This document shows positions 52,829-61,939 of a stretch of 64,000 nt of DNA, piece by piece. Position 1 is the first letter of the stretch, and every line of letters starts with the position of its first letter. Position numbers and translations under genes: made by a program. A model generated the notes under the pieces. The model saw only the letters and a program-made list of their open reading frames with translations. It did not search any database and had not been told where the DNA came from. The stretch comes from Gemmatimonadales bacterium UBA2982 (GTDB taxonomy: Bacteria > Gemmatimonadota > Gemmatimonadetes > Longimicrobiales > Gaopeijiaceae): positions 7,333 through 71,332 of the forward strand of contig DEAM01000022.1 in the NCBI GenBank assembly GCA_002347035.1, given 5' to 3'.

Positions 52829-55359
52829 TCCGAGTCCCCAACCCCTGCAGAGTCTAGCGTCTCGGCCAACTCTTCATCCTGGCTATTACCGTTCTCGTCC
52901 TCGATCACAAGTCGAGCAACGTCGACGACTGAGTCACCCTCATCGAGATTTACCAACTTCACACCCTGAGTCGCACGACCAATAAGCGAGATTTGCGAGA
53001 CCGGTTGTCGCATTACGACTCCGTTACGCGTGATGACCATTAGTTGCTCGTCTTCTTGAACGGACTTCACAGCAACCACCTGCCCTGTCTTAGGAGAGGT
53101 TTTAAGGTTAATGACCCCTGAGCCCCCACGTTTTTGGAGCCTGTACGCATCAACTTCCGTTCGCTTCCCAAGCCCGTTCTCTGATACCACAAGCAACTTC
53201 GAGTCCGGACGAACCCGCACCATACCGACGACGATGTCTTCGCCTCGTAACCTCAACCCGCGTACGCCTTCAGTAGCCCGCCCCATTGGACGAGCATCAC
53301 TTTCATGGAAGCGGATCGCCTTGCCCGCGCGGCTCGCCAGGATAACCTCATCCTCGCCTGACGTGATCTGCACATCGATCAGCTCATCTTCGTCTCGGAT
53401 ATTGATCGCGTTCAAACCGACAGTCCGAACATTCCCGTAGGCGGAGAGCGCGGTCTTCTTCACAACACCGAGTCGTGTCCCAAAAAGTAGGTACTTGTCG
53501 TCACTGAACTCCCGCACTGGAAGTACAGCTGCAATCTGCTCGTCTTCACCTAGATTGAGCAGGTTGATAATCGGCTTTCCTCGCGCAGTACGCCCGCCTA
53601 CTGGAATCTCCCAAACCTTCTTCCAGTAGCATTGCCCGCGCCTCGTGAAAATCATCAGGTAGTCATGCGTTGAGGCAATGAACATCCCCTCAACCCAGTC
53701 TTCTTCTTTCGTATCCATGCCCCGCAGACCGCGTCCGCCTCGACGCTGGGCACGATACGTGTCAACCGGCAGACGTTTCACGTAGCCCTGATGGGACAAT
53801 GTTACCACCATGTCCTCTTCTACGATCAGGTCTTCTACATTGAATGAACCAACCGCCGCTGTAATCTCGCTTCGACGATCATTTCCGTACTTTTCTGCTA
53901 CTTCACGTAGCTCATCCTTGAGAATGCCCATGCGGACCTCCTCAGAGCCCAAGATCTCTCGGAGTTCCTCAATGAGCGCGCGTACTTCCGATAACTCTTC
54001 TTCGAGCTTCTCAATCTCGAGGCCGGTTAGGCGTGCAAGCCTCATGTCCAGGATTGCCTTGGCCTGCCGTTCCGTAAGGTTAAATGAACTCTGGAGTTCC
54101 TGTGATGCGGTATTAGTGTCCTTGGATCCCCGAATGACCTTGATCACCTCATCGATGTTATCAACAGCGACCTTGAGACCTTCGAGGATATGCTCGCGAT
54201 CGAGCGCCCTATTGAGATCATACTCAGTACGCCGGACGATGACCTCATGCCTATGATCAATGAAATGACCAAGGATCTCCTGCAACGACATAACCTTCGG
54301 CTGACCGTTGTGAAGAGCTAGCAGGATCGTCCCGAACGTCGACTGCATCTGCGTGTGCTTGTACAGACGATTAAGGACTACATGAGGGACAGCGTCACGC
54401 TTTAGTTCGATGACGATCCGCATGCCGTCCCGATCTGACTCGTCACGCATATCACGGATATCCGTCAGCTTCTTGTCCCTAACCAACTGTGCGATTTGTT
54501 CGATCAGTCGTGACTTATTCACCATGAATGGGATTTCAGTGACGATGATTCGCTCCGTATTAGCGTCGACCTCCTCGATTTCAGCTCGGGCACGCATAAC
54601 AATTCGGCCTCGGCCGGTGCGATAAGCTTCGCTAATCCCCTCGGTGCCGCAGATGAAACCACCCGTTGGGAAATCAGGGCCCAACACGATGCCTTCCAGT
54701 ATCTGGTTTTTCTCTTCTTTAGATAGATCTGGATTGTCGATCAGTGCAGCACACGCATCGACAATCTCTCGCAAGTTGTGCGGCGGGATATTAGTAGCCA
54801 TTCCGACCGCAATCCCCGAAGAGCCATTGACTAAAAGGTTGGGGGCCTTTGAGGGAAGCACGGATGGTTCGTTTCGACTGTCGTCAAAATTCGGCGTGAA
54901 GTCGACGGTATCCTTCTCGATGTCAGCCAGAAGCTCCGTGGCAAGGCTTGTCAGGCGAGCCTCTGTATAACGGTAGGCCGCAGCTCGATCGCCATCGATT
55001 GAACCAAAGTTCCCCTGCCCGTCGACCAGCGGATGGCGTAAGGAGAATTCCTGCACCATCCGCACCATCGCCTCGTACACCGCAAGGTCACCGTGCGGAT
55101 GGTATTTACCCAGTACGTCACCAACTACGGTAGCGCTCTTTTTGTACGCACGGCCGGGATTCATCCCGGCCTCACTCATCGCATACAGGATACGCCGATG
55201 AACCGGCTTGAGTCCGTCTCGGACATCGGGTAGCGCCCGTTGCACGATAACGCTCATTGAGTAGTCAATGAACGATTCCCGCATTTCATCTTCTAGGAGG
55301 CGCGCTAAAACTGTCGAGCCACCTCCGTTTCCGCCTTCGAGTTCTAGTTCTTCACTCAT
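52825..55359 (-). CDS. gyrA: DNA gyrase subunit A
   Basis: 844 residues with the catalytic tyrosine Y131 in AAYRYTEARL, which forms the DNA phosphotyrosine link. The quinolone-determining stretch is GKYHPHGDLAVYEAMVRM: the positions matching E. coli S83 and D87 are L92 and E96. The GyrA-box (QRRGGRGLRGM) and repeated beta-pinwheel blades in the C-terminal half mark it as gyrase rather than ParC. An acidic tail ends the protein. AAGGA before the ATG supports the start. gyrB is not in the window. Confidence 0.96.
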   Translation of the reverse strand: MSEELELEGGNGGGSTVLARLLEDEMRESFIDYSMSVIVQRALPDVRDGLKPVHRRILYAMSEAGMNPGRAYKKSATVVGDVLGKYHPHGDLAVYEAMVRMVQEFSLRHPLVDGQGNFGSIDGDRAAAYRYTEARLTSLATELLADIEKDTVDFTPNFDDSRNEPSVLPSKAPNLLVNGSSGIAVGMATNIPPHNLREIVDACAALIDNPDLSKEEKNQILEGIVLGPDFPTGGFICGTEGISEAYRTGRGRIVMRARAEIEEVDANTERIIVTEIPFMVNKSRLIEQIAQLVRDKKLTDIRDMRDESDRDGMRIVIELKRDAVPHVVLNRLYKHTQMQSTFGTILLALHNGQPKVMSLQEILGHFIDHRHEVIVRRTEYDLNRALDREHILEGLKVAVDNIDEVIKVIRGSKDTNTASQELQSSFNLTERQAKAILDMRLARLTGLEIEKLEEELSEVRALIEELREILGSEEVRMGILKDELREVAEKYGNDRRSEITAAVGSFNVEDLIVEEDMVVTLSHQGYVKRLPVDTYRAQRRGGRGLRGMDTKEEDWVEGMFIASTHDYLMIFTRRGQCYWKKVWEIPVGGRTARGKPIINLLNLGEDEQIAAVLPVREFSDDKYLLFGTRLGVVKKTALSAYGNVRTVGLNAINIRDEDELIDVQITSGEDEVILASRAGKAIRFHESDARPMGRATEGVRGLRLRGEDIVVGMVRVRPDSKLLVVSENGLGKRTEVDAYRLQKRGGSGVINLKTSPKTGQVVAVKSVQEDEQLMVITRNGVVMRQPVSQISLIGRATQGVKLVNLDEGDSVVDVARLVIEDENGNSQDEELAETLDSAGVGDSE

Positions 55360-55463
55360 TGCGGCGTCCTTCCTATCAAGGTTTTCTGTAGCTGCGGAGC
55401 ACCAGATATATGCCTAGGACCGGCATGTACTGGGACCGTGCCGTGCAGATTTTTGAAAGGGGC

Positions 55464-55484
55464 CCGGCCCGCTTTTCGGACCGG
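55464..55484. other. GC-rich hairpin in the gyrA upstream region
   Basis: On the minus strand CCGGTCCG and CGGGCCGG form an 8-bp stem (one G-U pair) with an AAAAG loop, about 105 bases before the gyrA start. It is not followed by a U-tract. A run of eight G residues lies just beyond it. It may be part of the gyrA leader or a DNA structural element. Confidence 0.35.
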
Positions 55485-55521
55485 TTGCACAACGCAGCTG
55501 GGGGGGGCTTGATACACCCCG

Positions 55522-55548
55522 AAAAATAACCCTATTGGACCCTGGGTT
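55522..55548 (-). terminator. Likely terminator after the glycosyltransferase gene
   Basis: On the minus strand AACCC and GGGTT pair around an 11-nt loop, then ATTTTTC follows. The stem is short, but its place 34 bases after the stop codon and the U5 tract support a terminator. Confidence 0.42.
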
Positions 55549-55581
55549 GAACCCCAGAAACACCTTTTGGCACAAGGGATT

Positions 55582-56598
55582 TCATGCTACAGCAGCAAAG
55601 TCCACTAGCTCTCTGAATCCAGCCCCGTCTAGCGTGGCCCTAAGAAGCTGCCTGGCACCTTCCTGACCAACAGCTGCCAAATGAAGGCAGCCTCTTGTTC
55701 TGAGTCCTGATTCCGTATCGACCACAGGAGCGCCGTGAATTTCCTGACCGAGTTTTTGTGGATTCAAATCGACGAAGGCGAGCACTCGGGTCCCCGCATT
55801 GAGTAGGGCCCTAGCAACCGCCTTGCCCACGGGTCCAGCGCCCCAGATCACCGCTCCATCCATGCCCTGGAGGAGCGTGCGCTGCAGATAGTATACCTTA
55901 CAGGCCAGGAATGATTCTGGACTGTAACGCCTGTGAGTCCTAGACAGCCGACCCGGATGCTCCCTCCAGCGAAGGAGTTGAACTGGGACCTTGCCTAGTC
56001 TGTATCCTTCTGCCCATAGACGAAACAAGAGGTCATAGTCCTCAGGCCACCCCTGATCTCGATAACCACCTATTGCGTCAACAATCTTACTTCGCAAGAA
56101 AAAAGTTGGGTGTGCAAGCGGACACTCAACGAAGATTTCCCTAGCTATATCCTCTGGAGTGACCAATCCGTTAATCCAGTTCTCATAGCGACGCGCCCCA
56201 TCACGAACCGCTTCCTCGGGAAAGTACGTCACTCCTGTACCGCAACCCGCCAGTGATGGGTCAGCCTCCAGCATTGCCAGCTGTCTCTCCAGCCTATGGG
56301 GCTCGGCGACGTCGTCCGCATCCATGCGAGCCAGGTACCTACCGCTTGCCTCGGCCCTAGCATGCTCAAGCGTTGCTACTATCCCCATAGGCTTGTGGCT
56401 AAACACTTTAATCCGGCTGTCTCTTTTGGCCCATGTATCCAGAGCCTGGCGTGAACCATCAACGGAACCATCGTCCACAGCTATGAGTTCAAAATTTTCC
56501 AGAGTCTGCGACAGCAACGAGACCATTGCAGCATCAAGATAGGGTCCGGCATCGCGGACAGGCAGGATCACTGACACCACTGGAATAGCCGATTTCAT
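55582..56598 (-). CDS. Family 2 glycosyltransferase fused to a Rossmann-like domain
   Basis: 338 residues. The N-terminal GT2 domain (about 1-235) begins VVSVILPVRDAGPYLDAAMVSLLSQ, with the metal-binding ARMDADDV (DxD region) and the late WPEDYDLLFRLWAEG. From about residue 248 comes a glycine-rich nucleotide-binding-like domain (VIWGAGPVGKAVARALLNAG then VLAFVDLNPQKLGQEIHGAPVV), resembling PglD-type N-terminal domains. It has no membrane spans. It would transfer a sugar onto a cell-surface glycan or lipid. The acceptor and the role of the second domain are unknown. Confidence 0.88.
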   Translation of the reverse strand: MKSAIPVVSVILPVRDAGPYLDAAMVSLLSQTLENFELIAVDDGSVDGSRQALDTWAKRDSRIKVFSHKPMGIVATLEHARAEASGRYLARMDADDVAEPHRLERQLAMLEADPSLAGCGTGVTYFPEEAVRDGARRYENWINGLVTPEDIAREIFVECPLAHPTFFLRSKIVDAIGGYRDQGWPEDYDLLFRLWAEGYRLGKVPVQLLRWREHPGRLSRTHRRYSPESFLACKVYYLQRTLLQGMDGAVIWGAGPVGKAVARALLNAGTRVLAFVDLNPQKLGQEIHGAPVVDTESGLRTRGCLHLAAVGQEGARQLLRATLDGAGFRELVDFAAVA

Positions 56599-56691
56599 AA
56601 GGGATACACATCACATTCTAGATCGATAGGCCCCGTAAAGATCGTGAAGTGGACCTGGCCAAGGGCAGGCGTGGAGCAAAGCAGCTCAGTT

Positions 56692-59529
56692 CTATGCAGA
56701 AGCAGATCCTTCCTCTAGAACCTGCGATAGGTAACGGCCAGTATGGCTCTTCGGCTCGGCAGCAATGGTCTCCGGCGGTCCCATGGCCACGATAGAACCA
56801 CCCTGACTACCGGCCCCCGGCCCGAGATCAATGACCCAGTCGGCAGCTCTTACAACGTCGAGGTTGTGCTCGATCACCAGAACTGTGTTTTCTGCCTCCA
56901 CCAAACGGTTCAGTACACTCAAGAGCTCGCGGACATTATCGCCCGACAAACCAGTCGTAGGCTCATCTAGAATGTATAGGTTTCGACCCTTCTTCCCTGC
57001 CGTATTAGTTAGCTCACGCGCGATCTTAAGGCGTTGAGACTCGCCTCCTGATAGCGTCGGGGCAGGTTGCCCCAGTCGTAAGTAGCCTAGGCCTACCTGC
57101 TGAAGTTGCCAAAGGGCTCGGCCGAGCTTTCTCTCCCGGATAAAAAAGCGGATTGCCTCATCCACGGTCAGGTCCAAAACCTCGGAAACGTTTCGGCCAC
57201 TCACTTTCACGTCTAGAAGATCACGCCTGTATCGGGTGCCTCCACAGGCGTCACACGGCACCAAGACGTCAGCGAGAAAAATCATCTCGATCTCTAAGTG
57301 CCCAGCACCCTTGCACACCTTGCAGCGACCCCCGTCAACGTTGAAGCTGAAGTGTCCGGGACCAAAGCCACGCTCACGTGACAGAGGTTGCGATGCGAAA
57401 AGCTTACGTACTTCAGACCACGCCTTTATGTATGTGACCGGATTTGAGCGTGGCGTCCGTCCAATAGGAGACTGATCGACCAAGACGACGTCATCAATAT
57501 GAGCGAGGCCTTCCAGAGCTGTGTACCCACCGACTACTTCACCCAGGTGCTCTTTCGCACTTGTCTGGCCGCTCAATTCGTACTCCGCAGCGCGATAAAG
57601 AACATCGTGGACCAGCGTCGACTTCCCAGATCCTGAGACTCCCGTTACCACCGTTAGTGTCCCCAATGGGACCTCTACATCCACACCTGTGAGGTTGTGT
57701 TGCCGTGCACCACGAAGCGTAAGGCTTGGTCCGTTCACATCGCGCCGAGACTTGTGCTCTGGCGACTCCGATTTTCCAGACAGGTACAGACCCGTAGCGG
57801 TCTCCGCAGATTCTAGGCGATCTGGGGGGCCCTCGAAAACAACCTCGCCTCCGTGTTCACCAGCGGCTGGGCCAAGCTCTACGACATGATCCGCTACACG
57901 AATAGCCTGCGTGTCATGCTCCACGACAACGACCGTGTTGCCCGCAGAACGTAGGCGGCCCAGCAGGTTTAGGAGTGCGCCTGTATCGAGCGGATGTAGC
58001 CCAATAGTCGGCTCGTCCAAAACATAGAGCGTGTCTACGAGAGAAGCTCCTAGTGAGTTCGCTAGGCTAATACGCTGGGCTTCCCCACCGGACAATGTCC
58101 GAGTCTGACGGCTCAACGAAAGATACCCGAGCCCTACATCAACCAAAAAGCTGGTTCGTGATCGCAACTCGCGGAGCAGTGCCTTGGCAATCTTCTGTTC
58201 CATGGCCGTTAACTCAATCGTGGCAATCCATTCCTGCAATTCCTCTAGCGGCATATCCGCCACTTCTGAGATCGTACGATTGCCGACCCGTACCCATAAA
58301 CCCTCAGGCCTGATCCGGGCCCCACCACAATCCCTACAAGTCTTTGGAGCCTGGTACTGTCTGAGGAAAACTCGGATGTACTGTTTGTAGCGTTTCTTCT
58401 CCCGTGAAATAAGGAAGGGGATGACTCCCTTAAAGCCCTTCGTCCCATAAATTACGGCTTCGCGAAAAGCTTTGGGGAGTGTCTCCCACGGAGAGTACAG
58501 AGAAAGATTACTGTCCAGAACGAAGTCTCTCAGCTTCTTACGTTCGCGCCTGTACCGAGGCTTCTCCCACGGATCAACTGCCCCGTCCGAGATGGACCTA
58601 TCAGACTTTGGGATTATGAGCTCAGGGTCATAGTCTAGTGTGGCCCCGAAACCGGTACAGAGTTTGCAAGTCCCGTAAGGATTATTGAATGAGAACAGCT
58701 GGGGACGTGGATCTAGAAAGTCGACCCCGGTGTGCTCTGCACAGCGAAACCGCTCGGTAAAGAGCATACGGCCAGGAATACCCTCACCCATGTCAGCTAC
58801 AACGACTACCGCCTCCCCCTCCCCTTCCACCAAGCACGTCCCCAATGAATCTGCAAGTCGTTCCTTCTCAGAATCCTTGACTTTCAATCGGTCCACCACA
58901 ACCAGGACCTCATCTGCTGCTGCCAAGTCCAGAACAGGATCCTGAAGATCTCTGCCCGTGACACCAGCAACGTCAACTGCAACACCATCGACCAGAAGTC
59001 GCACAAAACCCATCGCGCGTAAATTTGATATGACAACGTCGTGTTCTACATGCTCATTAACCGGGAAAGGAAACGTGACTTGAACCCGTGCCCCATCCGC
59101 CAGAGAAAGCACCTTATCAACAGCAGAACTGACCGTATCCGGCTGAACATATCGGTCACATACGGGGCAATGCGTGCGTCCAACCCGCGACCACAGAAGG
59201 CGCAGGTAGTCGTAAACTTCGGTAGCTGTGCCGACAGTTGAACGGCTCGTCTTAACAGGGTTCTTTTGCTCGATGGCTACAGCTGGGGAGATGCCGTCAA
59301 CCAAGTCCACATGCGGCTTCTCCATGCGATCCAGAAACTGTTTTGCATAAGTAGAAAGAGACTCGATATAACGGCGCTGACCCTCTGCGAAGAGGGTGTC
59401 GAGAGCCAACGAACTCTTGCCCGACCCGGATGGGCCTGTGATCACTGTCAGGCATCGTCGCGGCAGATCCAGGTCAATTCCCTTGAGGTTGTGTTGCCTG
59501 GCTCCGCGGATCCGAATCACATCTTCCAT
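56692..59529 (-). CDS. uvrA: Excinuclease ABC subunit A
   Basis: 945 residues, the damage-recognition ATPase of nucleotide excision repair. Two ABC ATPase halves: Walker A GPSGSGKSS (32-40) and, in the second half, GVSGSGKSTLVHDVL. Signatures are LSGGEAQRISLA and LSGGESQRLKIA. Zinc-finger cysteines appear as GTCKLCTGFG, CRDCGGARI and CKVCKGAGHLEIEM with CDACGGTRY. Length and order match UvrA1. GGAAG abuts the ATG. It lies divergent from the histidine operon with a shared 75-bp promoter region before the his leader. Confidence 0.97.
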   Translation of the reverse strand: MEDVIRIRGARQHNLKGIDLDLPRRCLTVITGPSGSGKSSLALDTLFAEGQRRYIESLSTYAKQFLDRMEKPHVDLVDGISPAVAIEQKNPVKTSRSTVGTATEVYDYLRLLWSRVGRTHCPVCDRYVQPDTVSSAVDKVLSLADGARVQVTFPFPVNEHVEHDVVISNLRAMGFVRLLVDGVAVDVAGVTGRDLQDPVLDLAAADEVLVVVDRLKVKDSEKERLADSLGTCLVEGEGEAVVVVADMGEGIPGRMLFTERFRCAEHTGVDFLDPRPQLFSFNNPYGTCKLCTGFGATLDYDPELIIPKSDRSISDGAVDPWEKPRYRRERKKLRDFVLDSNLSLYSPWETLPKAFREAVIYGTKGFKGVIPFLISREKKRYKQYIRVFLRQYQAPKTCRDCGGARIRPEGLWVRVGNRTISEVADMPLEELQEWIATIELTAMEQKIAKALLRELRSRTSFLVDVGLGYLSLSRQTRTLSGGEAQRISLANSLGASLVDTLYVLDEPTIGLHPLDTGALLNLLGRLRSAGNTVVVVEHDTQAIRVADHVVELGPAAGEHGGEVVFEGPPDRLESAETATGLYLSGKSESPEHKSRRDVNGPSLTLRGARQHNLTGVDVEVPLGTLTVVTGVSGSGKSTLVHDVLYRAAEYELSGQTSAKEHLGEVVGGYTALEGLAHIDDVVLVDQSPIGRTPRSNPVTYIKAWSEVRKLFASQPLSRERGFGPGHFSFNVDGGRCKVCKGAGHLEIEMIFLADVLVPCDACGGTRYRRDLLDVKVSGRNVSEVLDLTVDEAIRFFIRERKLGRALWQLQQVGLGYLRLGQPAPTLSGGESQRLKIARELTNTAGKKGRNLYILDEPTTGLSGDNVRELLSVLNRLVEAENTVLVIEHNLDVVRAADWVIDLGPGAGSQGGSIVAMGPPETIAAEPKSHTGRYLSQVLEEGSASA

Positions 59530-59604
59530 ATCAGAATGATAAAGTCAACGTTTAGAGACAGGAGGCTTGACGCTTACACCAACCACAGACAACTTGGGCG
59601 TCTT

Positions 59605-59682
59605 ATGAGCATAGTAATCTACATCCGGCATCATCATCATCACGCGGCCCACAAGGGTGGCGGGAAGGTTGTGCGCGTCTAG
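59605..59682 (+). CDS. hisL: Histidine operon leader peptide
   Basis: A 25-codon frame ATG to TAG starting MSIVIYIR, followed by five consecutive His codons (residues 9-13, CAT CAT CAT CAT CAC), then Ala-Ala and a sixth His (residue 16). It ends 25 bases before the terminator stem at 59708 and 84 bases before hisG. This is the arrangement of a his attenuation leader, as in E. coli hisL. Scarcity of charged tRNA-His would stall the ribosome on the His run. The ribosome-binding site is weak (GGGCG). The peptide has no other expected role. Confidence 0.85.
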   Translation: MSIVIYIRHHHHHAAHKGGGKVVRV

Positions 59683-59707
59683 GACGTAGATCCGAAACAA
59701 GCACCCA

Positions 59708-59742
59708 CCGCGGCCCGTCGAGACGGGCCGCGGTTTTTTTTT
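59708..59742 (+). terminator. Attenuator terminator of the histidine operon
   Basis: CCGCGGCCCG pairs with CGGGCCGCGG (10 bp, extendable), followed by nine T residues (59734-59742). The interior of the 5' arm, CGCGGCCC (59709-59716), is repeated exactly at 59643-59650, across the His-Ala-Ala-His codons, and could pair with the same 3' arm (59725-59732). GGTGG (59656-59660) can also pair with CCACC (59705-59709) at the base of the terminator. Such competing pairings are expected of an attenuator; the exact wiring is not resolved by eye. Confidence 0.88.
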
Positions 59743-59765
59743 CGACTGAAGTGAGGATGCATACA

Positions 59766-60641
59766 ATGAGTGACAGACCTATTCGAGTTGCGCTTCCTAA
59801 TAAGGGTCGCCTCTCTGAGCGGGCGTTGGAACTCTTCGAGCTGGCAGGACTGCGTCCCGCCTTTGTGGCGGAGCGTGCCCTGGTGGCATCGCTAGGTGAA
59901 CGATTCCAGGCAATCTTTGTGAGAACTCAGGATATCCCAGAGTACCTAGCCGACGGTGCTGCTGAAATTGGGGTAACAGGAGCAGACCGGGTAGCAGAGA
60001 GCGGACGGGATGTTAGAGAGATCCTAGATCTCGGCTTCGGTGCGTGCCGGCTAGTCGTGGCTGCTCGTGAGGAGTCCGAGGTCGTTGAGACAAAACACCT
60101 GCCTCCGGGCACTAGAGTTGCGACTTCTTTCCCCCGCATCGCCGCCCAGTACTTCGAAGGCCTAGGCATACCAATAGAGATCACCCCAGTTAGCGGTGCC
60201 ACCGAGATCGCACCCCACCTCGGAGTTGCTGACGTAATCGTCGACCTCACTTCAACCGGATCGACCCTTCGTGTCCACAGCCTTCGGGAGGTCAGCACGG
60301 TACTCGAGTCTACGGCTCGCTTGATTGCCAACCCTGCCGCGCTTGACGATCCAGAAATAGGTAGAGAAGTACAGAACCTCGCCACAGCACTGGAGTCGGT
60401 ATTGAGGGCAAAGGCCAAAAGATACCTCATGGCCAATGTGCCTCGCGATCGGTTAGAGGAAGTCCGGAAAGTGATCCCCGGGCTCTCGGGCCCCACGATC
60501 GTGGAAGTGCTAGATGGAGACTCCTGGGTAGCAGCTCATGCAGTTGTAGATGCTGATCTCGTGTACGAGACCATCTCTCAGCTCAAGGGGCTCGGAGCAC
60601 AGGGAATACTGGTGACTAGGATAGAGAGGCTCACCCCATGA
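59766..60641 (+). CDS. hisG: ATP phosphoribosyltransferase, long form
   Basis: 291 residues from the ATG at 59766, with GAGG nine bases upstream; an earlier GTG at 59751 precedes that site and is rejected. It performs the first step of histidine synthesis. IRVALPNKGRLSE opens the catalytic domain, with DIPEYLADGAAEIGVTGADRV and the PRPP-binding EIAPHLGVADVIVDLTSTGSTL. The C-terminal part (YLMANVPRDRLEEVRKVIPGLSGPTIVEVL) is the regulatory ACT-like domain of the long form, so histidine feedback is expected and HisZ is not needed. Expression also depends on the leader attenuator. Confidence 0.96.
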   Translation: MSDRPIRVALPNKGRLSERALELFELAGLRPAFVAERALVASLGERFQAIFVRTQDIPEYLADGAAEIGVTGADRVAESGRDVREILDLGFGACRLVVAAREESEVVETKHLPPGTRVATSFPRIAAQYFEGLGIPIEITPVSGATEIAPHLGVADVIVDLTSTGSTLRVHSLREVSTVLESTARLIANPAALDDPEIGREVQNLATALESVLRAKAKRYLMANVPRDRLEEVRKVIPGLSGPTIVEVLDGDSWVAAHAVVDADLVYETISQLKGLGAQGILVTRIERLTP

Positions 60642-61939
60642 CCGACCTCGAGCTATTCGCACGTGGCCGGCTCTCAGATGTTGGGGCTACAGTTTTTGCG
60701 GCGTTAATGAATCGAACACCTTCAGATAATCCTGATTTGGTGGATTCTGTCGCCAGCATCCTAACTGAAGTGCGAAATCGCGGTGATCAGGCCCTTCTGA
60801 AAATGGCAGAGCGTTTTGATGAAGTCGTGCTAACAGAGCTAGAAGTGCCATCTGACGCGTGGGAAAAGGCTAACGATGCACTCGACCCACTTGTCCGAAA
60901 AGCTCTACAGAGGGCAGCCCGTAACATCCGTGCCTTCCACGAAATCCAGGTCCCCAGCGATGTAAGCTTGGATGTGGAACCCGGTGTTAGAATCACGAGA
61001 TCTTGGGCCCCACTCCGACGAATTGGTGTTTACGCTCCTGGGGGGCGAGCCGCCTACCCCAGCTCGGTCCTGATGGGCGTGGTTCCCGCAAAAGCCGCAG
61101 GAGTAGACGATGTTCTGGTGTGTTCGCCACCTGGGCCATCAGGTTACCCGCCAGATGAGGTGCTAGCAGCCTGTGCCGTGGCGGGAGCTGACCGCCTCTT
61201 TGCAATCGGGGGAGCTGGCGCCGTAGCAGCCCTGACTTATGGCACGCAAACTATTCCTCGTGTGGACGCCGTTTTCGGGCCTGGAAACCATTGGGTCACG
61301 GAGGCCAAGAGACAGGTAGCTGGGCAAGTGGTTATTGATTCTCCGGCAGGCCCTTCTGAAGTCTTAGTGCTAGCGGACGAACAGAGCGACTCGCGACTCG
61401 TAGCATACGAACTCATGGCACAGGCAGAACATGATCCCGACGCAGCCTGTGTGCTGGTGACGACATCAGCACGGCTGGCAGCGGACGTAGAAGTGGCTTT
61501 GCTCGATCAACTACAGGCCGCTCCGCGAGCCGAGATCTGCCTGCAGGCATTTCGCTCTGCCGGAGCAATTCTTACTGCTGATTCGCTAGAAGAGGCTATA
61601 GGCTTCACTCGTAGCTACGCACCAGAGCACTTGAGTGTTATGACCGCAAATGCAACGGCTGATGCAAAAAGCGTTGGGACCGCAGGTACGATCTTCGTAG
61701 GTGCGGCAGCTTCCGTAGCATTCGGGGACTACCTGACAGGTGCGAATCATGTACTTCCGACAGCGGGGCGAGCCAAGAGTTTCTCAGGGCTTTCCACCCT
61801 TCACTATCTAAGGTCCTTTACTATCCAGGAGATTGAGGCAAACGGGGCCGATGCTATGGCAGATGACGTTGCCGTACTCGCCGAAGCCGAGGGACTCCAG
61901 GCACACGGCAAGGCAGCTTTAGCAAGGAGGCTCTTTTGA
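60638..61939 (+). CDS. hisD: Histidinol dehydrogenase
   Basis: 433 residues, coupled to hisG by an ATGA overlap. It oxidises histidinol to histidine in two NAD-dependent steps with zinc. Motifs visible: GVYAPGGRAAYPSSVLMG, GPGNHWVTEAKRQV, DSPAGPSEVLVLAD, and QAEHDPDA. The substrate/zinc histidines are in YAPEHLSVM and GANHVLPT. Length matches the bacterial enzyme. Normal domain order, nothing unusual. Confidence 0.97.
   Translation: MTDLELFARGRLSDVGATVFAALMNRTPSDNPDLVDSVASILTEVRNRGDQALLKMAERFDEVVLTELEVPSDAWEKANDALDPLVRKALQRAARNIRAFHEIQVPSDVSLDVEPGVRITRSWAPLRRIGVYAPGGRAAYPSSVLMGVVPAKAAGVDDVLVCSPPGPSGYPPDEVLAACAVAGADRLFAIGGAGAVAALTYGTQTIPRVDAVFGPGNHWVTEAKRQVAGQVVIDSPAGPSEVLVLADEQSDSRLVAYELMAQAEHDPDAACVLVTTSARLAADVEVALLDQLQAAPRAEICLQAFRSAGAILTADSLEEAIGFTRSYAPEHLSVMTANATADAKSVGTAGTIFVGAAASVAFGDYLTGANHVLPTAGRAKSFSGLSTLHYLRSFTIQEIEANGADAMADDVAVLAEAEGLQAHGKAALARRLF

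Noticed and set aside
54948..55133. Open frames antisense to gyrA
   Set aside because: They mirror the codon pattern of a clearly real gene and have no family features.
59266..59604. Long plus-strand frame that continues into the his leader peptide
   Set aside because: Most of it lies antisense inside uvrA. Only the last 25 codons, from the ATG at 59605, have the His-codon run and correct position, so only these are kept.
59567..59608. Short frame from TTG after AGGAGG that ends on the his leader ATG
   Set aside because: The AGGAGG is only one base from the TTG, too close to work, and the 13 residues show no meaningful codon bias.
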